From Desulfobacterales bacterium HSG16 (GTDB lineage: Bacteria > Desulfobacterota > Desulfobacteria > Desulfobacterales > HSG16): a stretch of 39,164 nt of DNA. The position numbers were made by a program, and so were the translations under genes. This document shows, piece by piece, positions 8,328 to 15,019 of this stretch. Location: assembly GCA_030377965.1 (NCBI GenBank), contig JAUCGE010000020.1, forward strand, positions 1-39,164, in the 5' to 3' direction. The notes beneath the pieces are model-generated. The model had not been told where the DNA came from, made no database searches, and was given only the letters and a program-made list of their open reading frames with translations. Within the stretch, counting starts at the first letter, position 1. Each line of letters starts with the position of its first letter.

Positions 8328-8427
8328 GGTTGAGGCACGAAACCCGACATCCGATTTGCTCTCATATTGTGGAGGATTAACAATTGTTCGTTGTTGGGTT
8401 TCGTTCCTCAACCTCAACCTACGGAAC
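8328..8427. repeat. Dispersed hairpin repeat, copy A (GTTGGGTTTCGTTCCTCAACC)
   Basis: Inverted repeat with arms GGTTGAGGCACGAAACCCGACA (8328-8349) and TGTTGGGTTTCGTTCCTCAACC (8392-8413), followed by CTCAACCTACGGAAC. Copies or parts of the same sequence occur at 12331-12394, 14739-14826 and 17558-17569. It contains no ORF and is probably a non-autonomous REP/MITE-type element. Confidence 0.7.
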
Positions 8428-8617
8428 CGGGTTATATTATTTAGTTGTCATACATCTTTATACTTTTTTCAATATATTGTTCACAATGTATGTTTGTGAC
8501 AACCTAAAACTGACCCACTTTGATAACCCAAAATTGACCCACCCTCCTGTATGTGTTTTGACAAGGTCATAAATTGATCTTGTCGGTAATGGGCAAAATT
8601 CTGCCGGGATCGGGTTT

Positions 8618-8695
8618 CATGCCGTGCCTGCCCCTGCCCCTGCCGCCGACGCCGACGCCCCCGGGGGCGTCGGCGGCAGGGGCAGGCACGGCATG
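8618..8695. repeat. Very GC-rich long palindrome inside IS21 element
   Basis: An inverted repeat of nearly pure G+C within an AT-rich element: CATGCCGTGCCTGCCCCTGCC on the left pairs with its complement ending at 8695, meeting at CCCCCGGGGG (8657-8666). The left arm carries an extra CCTGCC and an extra GCCGAC unit relative to the right arm. It lies between the third gene's stop (8831) and the left IS end. It would form an extremely stable hairpin in DNA or RNA; there is no T-tract directly after it, so a terminator role is not clear. Confidence 0.85.
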
Positions 8696-8830
8696 GTGGT
8701 GGTCGTGTGAACAACCGATTTTTCGTTTTTATTTCAGTTTATCAATGCCTCCTTGTTTTTGTCTCAAATTTTAAAAGAACTTCATAAAGTGCCTGATAGT
8801 TCTTGTCCAGTCAAGATTCACATGTTTTAC

Positions 8831-9460
8831 CTATCCACCAAAACTTCTGATTTTTTCTCTGGCTGTTTTATTATTCCATTTCTTGCCGATGTGAATCCAT
8901 TTCACTTTCCCATTGATTTTTTTAAACATGCGATAGTATTGCCCTCTAAGCTGAACACCCCATCCATCAACTCTTTTGGGAACACATTTTTTTTCATGGT
9001 CAGATAATGCAGCGGACTGATCAGCGAAAGTATCCACTTTCTCGTGATCTGAGGACACCTCCACAGCGGAGTTGTTCAATTCAGCAGTTGCGTTTTGTTT
9101 GCTTGCAATGCCATTCAACTCTTTCTTGGCCTTTGTCAATTCTTCCTCAAATTTATCGCTTTTATACCTAACTTTACCTAACCTCTCTTTCAGAACCTCA
9201 TTTTCTTGCCTAACTTTACCTAACTCCTTCCTTATGCTTATGTTTTCACTAGTCAATTCAGAAAGTTGCCCATCAATAACTTTCAGTATCCTGACGTATC
9301 CTTTGAACGTATTGAATTTTGTAACTTCTCCAATCGCAGGCAAACGTTCCACCACCATATTCCAGGCGTTTTTCAGCGTCGATGACTGGTCAAGGATTTC
9401 AATAATAATTTTACGGTGTTCAACCATGTATTGAAATGGGTCAGATTGCAATTTAAGCAT
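8831..9460 (-). CDS. Coiled-coil accessory protein of IS21 element
   Basis: A 209-aa protein encoded as the third gene of the IS. The N-terminal ~60 residues (DPFQYMVEHRKIIIEILDQS, then AWNMVVERLPAIGE) are helical. Residues ~65-115 form a heptad-like charged coiled coil (KELGKVRQENEVLKERLGKV). A Ser/Asp-rich linker follows, and the C-terminal ~45 residues (GWGVQLRGQYYRMFKKINGK, then VKWIHIGKKWNNKTAREKIR) are basic and may bind nucleic acid. Its ATG overlaps the istB stop by 8 nt. Standard IS21 elements carry only istA and istB, so a third gene is unusual; a role in target choice or regulation is only a guess. The same start is found again at 39125. Confidence 0.75.
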   Translation of the reverse strand: MLKLQSDPFQYMVEHRKIIIEILDQSSTLKNAWNMVVERLPAIGEVTKFNTFKGYVRILKVIDGQLSELTSENISIRKELGKVRQENEVLKERLGKVRYKSDKFEEELTKAKKELNGIASKQNATAELNNSAVEVSSDHEKVDTFADQSAALSDHEKKCVPKRVDGWGVQLRGQYYRMFKKINGKVKWIHIGKKWNNKTAREKIRSFGG

Positions 9461-10346
9461 TTTCAGCCCTCCCTGATTTTTTACCTAACTTTTTACCTGG
9501 CTCTATGCTTTTATCATCGTCTTTACCTAACTTTTTACCTGTCTCTATGCTTTTATCATTGTCTTTACCTAACTTTTTACCTAACCGAGATGCTTTCCCT
9601 CTCATTGCAAGACTTTCCTTCAGCCTGTAGCTATCCCAGTCACAATGTATCACATGCGCTTTATGAGTCACCCTGTCCAACAATGCAGCGGTCAACGAAG
9701 CATCGCCAAAAACTTCCGTCCAGTTCCCAAAGTTTTTATTGGTCGTTATTATAACCGGCTTTCGTTCGTGCCGCTCCGCCAATACTTGGAACAACAACTC
9801 AGCTCCTTCTTTTGAAAACGGAACATATCCCAATTCGTCTATGATGAGAAGGTCGTAGTTTGCGTATCGCTTGATAATACGACTCAACACCTTTTCATCC
9901 CTTGCTTCGATCAATTCGTTACTCAATCCACAGCCGGTTACAAAACGAGTCCTGAAGCCCTTCTTGCAAGCCTCTATACCTATACCGGTTGCCAAATGTG
10001 TTTTGCCTGTACCGCTTTTCCCAAAGAAAATCACATTGCGGCATTTAGATATAAATTCACACCCTGCAAGCTCGCCGATCAAGCGGCCATCAATGCCCAC
10101 TGCACTTTCTATTTCAAACATCTCCATAGGTTTCATCAAAGGAAATTTCGCATCCTTGAGTCGCCTTTTTTCACGATTTTCACTTCTTACCTGGAGCTCT
10201 ATTTCGGTCAGATTCAACAAAAAATCCTCATATGCGTATCTGCCTTCCTGAGCTTGACGAATGCTGCTTTCCAGATTGCGAAGCATGGTCGACAGCTTGA
10301 GTTGTTTCAAATTTTCTGACAGCAACACCTCAACACTCGCTTTCAT
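9453..10346 (-). CDS. istB: IstB-type AAA+ ATPase, IS21 helper of transposition
   Basis: A 297-aa IstB. Walker A is GKSGTGKTH in VIFFGKSGTGKTHLATGIG and Walker B is LLIIDELGYVPF, both diagnostic of the IstB/DnaC-like family. IstB assembles on DNA and delivers target DNA to the IstA transposase. The start overlaps the istA stop by 4 nt (ATGA), giving translational coupling. The C-terminal ~45 residues are unusual: three copies of a GKKLGKD(D/N)DKSIE-type unit, encoded by ~45-bp direct DNA repeats at 9470-9585. Normal IstB proteins are about 250 aa and lack this tail, so it looks like a recent repeat expansion. Confidence 0.93.
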   Translation of the reverse strand: MKASVEVLLSENLKQLKLSTMLRNLESSIRQAQEGRYAYEDFLLNLTEIELQVRSENREKRRLKDAKFPLMKPMEMFEIESAVGIDGRLIGELAGCEFISKCRNVIFFGKSGTGKTHLATGIGIEACKKGFRTRFVTGCGLSNELIEARDEKVLSRIIKRYANYDLLIIDELGYVPFSKEGAELLFQVLAERHERKPVIITTNKNFGNWTEVFGDASLTAALLDRVTHKAHVIHCDWDSYRLKESLAMRGKASRLGKKLGKDNDKSIETGKKLGKDDDKSIEPGKKLGKKSGRAENA

Positions 10347-11884
10347 ATTTCACCTCCCAGCCGATCATAAGTCGATACATCTGGATCTGACACAAGTGGC
10401 CAGCCTTCCAAAGGTGCAAATGACTCTTCAGGCTTTGCGGGAAAAAGAATATGTTTGACCCCATGATGCGTACTGACACCGGATTCAACCGCCTTTTCTA
10501 TCGCTGCTTCCATCTCCGGGGCAGTATGCTCTCCGTACATCATCAACACTGACAGGAAATCTTTGATACCACTGTTTTGGCCTTGTTTTATACAGAAATG
10601 TTTCAAAAGCGATTCGTGACTGTCCGGCCATTTTTCCCTCCATTCCTTTATCGGACGCGCCGAGTCAAAAGATAACGGTCGTTTCTGGATCAATTTCAGA
10701 TAATGGTGCGGATTGATTTGCCATTTGCTGCATCCGAAAACGCGCATGTGGGATGCTGCAAGTTTTTTGAAACAGTATATTTTTACCTGCTCAAAGGATA
10801 AAACGATGTTGACTGCCATTCCTGCGTAACGCGTCGGAACGGAATAACGGTTTCTGTCCACTATTACCGTTGCGTATTTATCGGCTTTTCCATTGAAAGT
10901 CCGAATATTTGAAAAACGATAAGGAGGCAATGCAATCAGGAATTCCTTCTCATTTTCAAAATCTTCGCTGACACTCCTTTTTTTGCCGGAGATCCTATGG
11001 CTTCCGTAGTTCAAACACTCCTGCAGTATCTTTTCATTCAATTTGGCGAAGCTTTCAGCGTGTGGAATTGGTACCATATAATTGCGCCTGGAATAACCGA
11101 CCAAGCCCTCCACGCCTCCTTTTTCATGTCCCTGGCCCACATTGCAAAAACGAGCTTCGAAATTATAAAATGCTTTGAACTTCTCAAATGATTCCTGCAA
11201 CTGTCTATCTTTACCCAGCAGTACTTTTCTGACCGCTGTTGTCATATTGTCATAGATCAATACTGGAAAGATCCCTCCGAAAAATTCGAACGCATGAATA
11301 TGAGCATCACACAGCGCTTCCTGTCGTTCGCATGGATAACAGCGTACAAAATGCTTGCCGGAATACTTGGATCGCATACAAAAAAATTTAATGGTAGCTT
11401 TCTTGTTATCTATCACAGCAGATGCCGTTCCCCAATCAATTTCGGCTTCTTGTCCAATTGGCGGACACAGAGGAATGAAGGCTTTATCATCAGATCTGGA
11501 AATCTTCATTCTCACTTTCCTTACATGTACACGGACTGTTGATTCTGCGCCTGTGAAGCCATGCTCATTTACCAGGCGGTTATAAACTCGTCTGGCTGTA
11601 TGTCTTTGTTTTCTCGGATTTTGCAGATCACTTTTTAACCATTTCTCAATAATTTCAACATATTTACCCAGTACAGGATAAACTTGATTGTTCCGGATTT
11701 TGTAACTCTCGTATTCCCCTTTCAACATTTTTCTGATCGTGTTCCTTGAATGACCGGTTTCTTTCGCTAACTGCCTGATTGATTTACCATAGACCCTGTG
11801 TGCTGTTCTGATAAAATCCTGTTGACTCACTTTTAACATCCTCCTTTGCTCCTCCAATTTTTTGATTGAAAAAATTTCAATCAC
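10343..11884 (-). CDS. istA: IstA-type DDE transposase of IS21 family
   Basis: A transposase of up to 513 aa. The N-terminal helix-turn-helix is SIRQLAKETGHSRNTIRKML. The catalytic core shows the DDE acidic residues in EIDWGTA, LIYDNMTTAV and GHEKGGVEGLVG. The C-terminus carries an Mu-type beta-barrel region (NRYSVPTRYAGMAVNIVLSF). The longest frame starts at a GTG at 11884; AAAGGAGG near 11845 fits better with a start at the ATG ~11839 or the GTG at ~11830 (MSQQDF), so the true N-terminus is probably 15-18 residues shorter. The reading frame is intact, so with istB and both ends present the element may still be mobile. Confidence 0.93.
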   Translation of the reverse strand: MIEIFSIKKLEEQRRMLKVSQQDFIRTAHRVYGKSIRQLAKETGHSRNTIRKMLKGEYESYKIRNNQVYPVLGKYVEIIEKWLKSDLQNPRKQRHTARRVYNRLVNEHGFTGAESTVRVHVRKVRMKISRSDDKAFIPLCPPIGQEAEIDWGTASAVIDNKKATIKFFCMRSKYSGKHFVRCYPCERQEALCDAHIHAFEFFGGIFPVLIYDNMTTAVRKVLLGKDRQLQESFEKFKAFYNFEARFCNVGQGHEKGGVEGLVGYSRRNYMVPIPHAESFAKLNEKILQECLNYGSHRISGKKRSVSEDFENEKEFLIALPPYRFSNIRTFNGKADKYATVIVDRNRYSVPTRYAGMAVNIVLSFEQVKIYCFKKLAASHMRVFGCSKWQINPHHYLKLIQKRPLSFDSARPIKEWREKWPDSHESLLKHFCIKQGQNSGIKDFLSVLMMYGEHTAPEMEAAIEKAVESGVSTHHGVKHILFPAKPEESFAPLEGWPLVSDPDVSTYDRLGGEI

Positions 11885-11950
11885 CCTATCAGAGGATCAT
11901 AGGGGTGGGTCAATTTTGCGTTATCAAAGTGGGTCAATTTTAGGTTATCA

Positions 11951-12057
11951 AAACTACTCAGTCCGTCTGTTCCAACATCTTTAATTCTTTTTTGTATATT
12001 CTCTTTACCGTTTAACCAGTAAATACAAATATCTGCATCTAAGACATAAAGATTCAT
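11951..12057 (-). pseudogene. VapC-type PIN-domain toxin, cut by IS21 insertion
   Basis: From the ATG at 12057 the frame reads MNLYVLDADICIYWLNGKEN and continues IQKRIKDVGTDGLSSF before running into the IS21 end. This is the first ~35 residues of a PIN-domain ribonuclease toxin of the VapC family, with the first catalytic Asp in VLDADICIYWL. The other acidic residues of the active site are lost, so the toxin is dead. The start overlaps the stop of the antitoxin gene (ATGA). Confidence 0.8.
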
Positions 12058-12307
12058 AGTAACCGTACCCGATCAGTATTAATCCTATTTGCATATATAT
12101 CTTTGACAGTATTTTCAGCGCTTTTTTCATCTTCCCAGCTCCCAAAGCTTTTCCAGAATAATTCCGCATCAGTGTCAGATGAAGGTTTATCTTTTGTTAT
12201 GCTTTGAAAGAATCTGGCTTCTTCTTGAGGCTTTCCTCAATTTCTCTGATTCTTTGCCAGATTCTTTGTTTTGGTAATGTATCCGGGACATTAATTGTTA
12301 CCATCAT
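12054..12307 (-). pseudogene. VapB-like antitoxin gene with frameshift
   Basis: A strong AGGAGGT (12314-12320) precedes ATG 12307, giving MMVTINVPDTLPKQRIW and a helical segment that ends early at a TAA. Shifting the frame in the GAAGAAG-type run near 12220 restores a long tail (SITKDKPSSDTDAELFWKSF, then GSWEDEKSAENTVKDIYANR) that ends at a TGA overlapping the vapC start. The restored tail has the charged, toxin-wrapping character of antitoxins. The gene is therefore most likely frameshifted, in the same operon as a vapC killed by the IS. Confidence 0.7.
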
Positions 12308-12330
12308 TCTGGGACCTCCTTATCTGGAAT

Positions 12331-12394
12331 GTGAAACCCAACATTGAAAAAATCGTTCGGCATCATCTGATCGTTGGGCTTCGTTCCTCAACCC
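12331..12394. repeat. Dispersed hairpin repeat, copy B
   Basis: Left arm GTGAAACCCAACA (12331-12343) and right arm CGTTGGGCTTCGTTCCTCAACCC (12372-12394), followed by AATCTACGGAAC. Same family as 8328-8427 and 14739-14826. It lies just upstream of the VapB-like gene. Confidence 0.65.
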
Positions 12395-12474
12395 AATCTA
12401 CGGAACTACAATATGCTCATTCCCCCCAACTAAAGACTATATTTGTAGCTGAGAAGTGGAATGTATCAATTATT

Positions 12475-13020
12475 TTAAGTAAGTTTTTGATTCAATAAAT
12501 TGAGTACATTTTCCAAATTTTGTAATTGATCTTCTAATTGTTTTCTTGTTATTTGAACACTGATATCGCCATGTGCTATTGAGTCTCTTGTTGAAGCAAT
12601 GCTGTCTAATATGGACAAAGATGTACGCTCAGTTTTTGTAAAGAAAATGCCTAAACTGTTAAATAGCTTTTCAACTGCTTGGGTTTTGTATTTAGGAACT
12701 CTATCTTGGGTAAAATTTCGATAATTGATCTCAGCTGGGTTCTTTTTATAAAAAGAAATAATCTTATTTAGTGTCAATTCTTCCTCTTTGTTTCCCCAAA
12801 AGTTTCTAATCAATAAGCATACATGTATGTCTGAAATGTTTTTTCTTTTGACTTGGTCAATATAGTTTTCAACCTTATATTTAATGCTTGCCTCGAATTC
12901 AGAAAGCATCATTAGCCACATAGCTTTTAATACATACGTCTCACTGTCTCCATGAGGCTCCCCGTCTCTTCCCGTAAAGCTACTGAGGATCTTTAATATC
13001 TTTTCTTTACCTTCAGTCAT
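12475..13020 (-). CDS. HEPN-domain protein, partner of DUF262 protein
   Basis: A 181-aa all-helical protein of the MAE_28990/MAE_18760-like HEPN type. The HEPN active-site motif R-x4-H is visible in STRDSIAHGDI close to the C-terminus. HEPN proteins of this type are predicted metal-independent ribonucleases found with DUF262 proteins in defence and toxin-antitoxin loci. Its ATG is one base after the DUF262 stop (TAA-A-ATG), so the two are translationally coupled. An RNase effector role is from family knowledge; the partner would supply sensing or control. Confidence 0.82.
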   Translation of the reverse strand: MTEGKEKILKILSSFTGRDGEPHGDSETYVLKAMWLMMLSEFEASIKYKVENYIDQVKRKNISDIHVCLLIRNFWGNKEEELTLNKIISFYKKNPAEINYRNFTQDRVPKYKTQAVEKLFNSLGIFFTKTERTSLSILDSIASTRDSIAHGDISVQITRKQLEDQLQNLENVLNLLNQKLT

Positions 13021-13021
13021 T

Positions 13022-14074
13022 TTATAGAGACTTCCCTAAAAGAATGTCCTTAATTTTTGACACTCGTTTTTCTATCATTGTACCGCCAGCTTGTGAATGA
13101 AGACTTTTTCTGAACTCGGTATCAGCCATTAGTTTTTCAAGTCGCTTTTTAAATTGGTTAGGAGTCACCTTTATATCCTTGTCTATAAAACTTGAAAAAG
13201 CCAACATTTCTGCATCATATAGAGACCTGTTTGATTTGCTTGTCCACTTTCCCGTCTTTGTACCAAAATTTGAAAAAGCATTGTCCTTAAGATATTTATA
13301 TACTAGTTCTATTGTGGTATCAAATAAGTCAGTATAATTTTTTAAAGCTCTTTTTGAAGGGCTTTGATTAGTTTTTAAAAACTCTGTAAGAAAATATGAT
13401 AAATTTTTGGCTCTTTTATACCCACTATCATGATATGCAAAAAATCGAAGAACTAATTCTTCATGAGCCATATTCTTTTGGTCGCTTTTTAACCTCAAAT
13501 TCAACATTTTTTTAAATAGAGGTCTATCCGCCAGTTCTTTAAGTAAATCGTTAAAAGTTCCTCTCAATGTGTTATTTCTTATTTCTTGTGGCGTTAATTG
13601 TATACTACCTAAATTCAAACGTTCAAATACTTCATATTTTATTTCTTCATCTGATTCATTTAGGAGGACAATTGCCCTGATAGATCTTTTCCTGATTTCG
13701 TCTCTATCTTTTCGTGCAAGTTCCGAATAGTTCTTACCATTAACATCATCTCGAATTTCTAAACCATTTAAGACAAAACCATCATTTAGAAATCGGTAAA
13801 ATGTGTACAAACGCTGCTGCCCATCAATTACTTCATATTTTAATGTTTCGGCTTGTTCCGCAAAATAAATTACAGGGATGGGAATATTTAACAATAGAGA
13901 TTCAATTAACCTTGAACATTTATGTTGTGTTTCATCATTTGCAGCCCAAACATAATTCCGTTGATAATCTGGGTTCAAATCAATATCTTTTGTTTCAATT
14001 TTATCCACGATATCTTGAACTGAATAATCATATGGCTGTGCCAAAATTCTGCGAGGGATCTTTTTTGATTTCAT
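13022..14074 (-). CDS. DUF262 (GmrSD N-terminal/ParB-like) protein
   Basis: A 350-aa DUF262 protein. The family signature is clear: DIDLNPDYQRNYVW near residue 31, then PIPVIYF and YEVIDGQQRLYTFYRFLNDG, the ParB/sulfiredoxin-like nucleotide-hydrolysing motif (DGQQR). It lacks the C-terminal DUF1524 HNH nuclease domain that makes GmrSD a type IV restriction enzyme, so the effector is likely to be the HEPN partner downstream. AAAGGAAAA lies 6-9 nt before the ATG. The pair is an isolated two-gene operon among repeats, typical of a defence cassette. No obvious damage. Confidence 0.9.
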   Translation of the reverse strand: MKSKKIPRRILAQPYDYSVQDIVDKIETKDIDLNPDYQRNYVWAANDETQHKCSRLIESLLLNIPIPVIYFAEQAETLKYEVIDGQQRLYTFYRFLNDGFVLNGLEIRDDVNGKNYSELARKDRDEIRKRSIRAIVLLNESDEEIKYEVFERLNLGSIQLTPQEIRNNTLRGTFNDLLKELADRPLFKKMLNLRLKSDQKNMAHEELVLRFFAYHDSGYKRAKNLSYFLTEFLKTNQSPSKRALKNYTDLFDTTIELVYKYLKDNAFSNFGTKTGKWTSKSNRSLYDAEMLAFSSFIDKDIKVTPNQFKKRLEKLMADTEFRKSLHSQAGGTMIEKRVSKIKDILLGKSL

Positions 14075-14254
14075 GAATATTTTCCTTTAAAAGTGGTTAT
14101 TTGGTCTTCAACCATGAACAAACAATACCAGAAGTTTTGCCATTTTTACATTCTGATGAATTCCCTGACTATTTATATTTTCGCTTCACAACAGAATCAG
14201 GATTGTTACTTTGCGGCTAACGTTGCGGATGAACGGGCTGGCTAATAAAGTACT

Positions 14255-14551
14255 TACATGCTATTATTATTTTCCGGTCCGCTCAATCCGCGTGGATATG
14301 CGGTGCGGGTCGAAGCCCTTCGTCCATACCCGCGACAGTCAATCCTTGACTGCCGGAAGTGAAAAGTAACAACGGTTATCCTCCGTATTATTTGTCTGGG
14401 CGATCCCACCGTTTTTACCGAACGATTCTGCATCCTTTCTATACGTGCATTCAAATGTGACTGCCATGATTTGATCTTCATCAGGGTTCATAGCACGATC
14501 AAATGCGTGGAAAGGAAAAATTCTTTTTTTGTATTTTAAATATGCAGACAT
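14255..14551 (-). pseudogene. Truncated copy of the 16958-17368 gene
   Basis: The ATG at 14551 opens MSAYLKYKKRIFPFHAFDRA, nearly the same N-terminus as the gene at 16958-17368, followed by a diverged segment that ends at ~14339. The HTH-like C-terminal part of the intact copy is absent. The remaining bases to 14255 contain no recognisable coding sequence. Upstream DNA (to about 14750) is also duplicated, so this is one arm of a ~350-bp direct repeat flanking the caspase gene. The spacer 14075-14250 carries only an attC-like half-site near 14213. Confidence 0.6.
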
Positions 14552-14750
14552 CAAAAAGATCCAACCTCAGTTTCTGGTCTGGTAAAAGTTTAGCCTGACA
14601 TAACTGATGAATGCTCCATTCTTCCACATCGAAAAATAACAGAACATGAATTACTTAAAAAATCAAGAACAAAAGTTACAAAGACCGACAAAAAATCTTG
14701 GATCAGGTGCTATGAACTCGGAAACAGTCATATTGGCCGGGTTGAGGAAC
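14395..14750. repeat. Direct repeat arm 1 flanking the caspase region
   Basis: About 350 bp strongly similar to 17213-17569 in the same orientation, including the N-terminal codons of the MSAYLKYKK gene, its upstream sequence (CTCCATTCTTCCACATCGAA) and a final GGTTGAGGAAC. The two arms enclose the caspase-like gene and one small palindromic element. Confidence 0.75.
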
Positions 14751-14826
14751 AAAACCCAACACCAAAAGTTAATTTCTCATATTTTTGAATCATTAAATCA
14801 AGATGTTGGGTTTCGTTCCTTAACCC
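14739..14826. repeat. Dispersed hairpin repeat, copy C
   Basis: Arms GGGTTGAGGAACAAAACCCA (14739-14758) and TGTTGGGTTTCGTTCCTTAA (from 14804), then CCCAACCTACCCAAC. It is the best-paired member of the family seen also at 8328 and 12331, with half-copies at 17558. Confidence 0.7.
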
Positions 14827-14920
14827 AACCTACCCAACTCAGATGAAGATTCAAAATATTCAATCCTTTGAAATACAATAGTTATTATTCAATATGATAA
14901 TTATTGAATTGAATTTATTC

Positions 14921-15007
14921 ACGTATAACATGTACATAATCGGCAATCAAAGCTCGGAGTGAAACGGAGAGCTTTGATTATCCGCGTTCATGCATATTGG
15001 TTAGCGT
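14921..15007 (-). other. attC-like imperfect palindrome after caspase gene
   Basis: An ~87-bp imperfect palindrome begins 13 nt after the caspase stop. Its core is an 11-bp perfect stem (AATCAAAGCTC 14945-14955 / GAGCTTTGATT 14969-14979) with a 13-nt loop. Outer, mismatched arms end in GTATAAC (14923-14929) and GGTTAGCG (14999-15006), resembling the simple sites of integron attC elements. The core triplet context does not fully match RYYYAAC/GTTRRRY, so the assignment is tentative. Confidence 0.35.
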
Positions 15008-15019
15008 TTTCGTAACAAT

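Larger units (their letters stand above)
8497..11950 (-). mobile_element. Complete IS21-family insertion sequence with third gene
   Basis: A 3.45-kb element bounded by related ends: TGACAACCTAAAACTGACCC at 8497 and, on the reverse strand from 11950, TGATAACCTAAAATTGACCC. Each end carries two copies of an AATTGACCCAC unit separated by TTTGATAAC, which matches the multiple terminal repeats of IS21 elements. Gene order on the minus strand is istA, istB and a 209-aa accessory gene. Insertion cut the vapC gene on the right side. I could not identify a clear target-site duplication. The right-hand genes read outward-to-inward on the minus strand. A partial second copy begins at 39033. Confidence 0.85.

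Noticed and set aside
8581-8774. ORFs on both strands through the GC palindrome (Pro/Arg-rich)
   Set aside because: Their composition is a by-product of the palindrome and hexamer repeats; there is no ribosome-binding site and no family.
9072-9434. Plus-strand frames with repeated LTFYLSLCFYH-like sequence over the IS21 genes
   Set aside because: They are antisense translations of the istB lysine repeats and the coiled coil, not genes.
14921-15007. Palindrome considered as a simple transcription terminator of the caspase gene
   Set aside because: The stem is only moderately GC-rich and lacks a T-tract; the TAAC-ended outer arms fit better with an attC-like site, which is itself only tentative.
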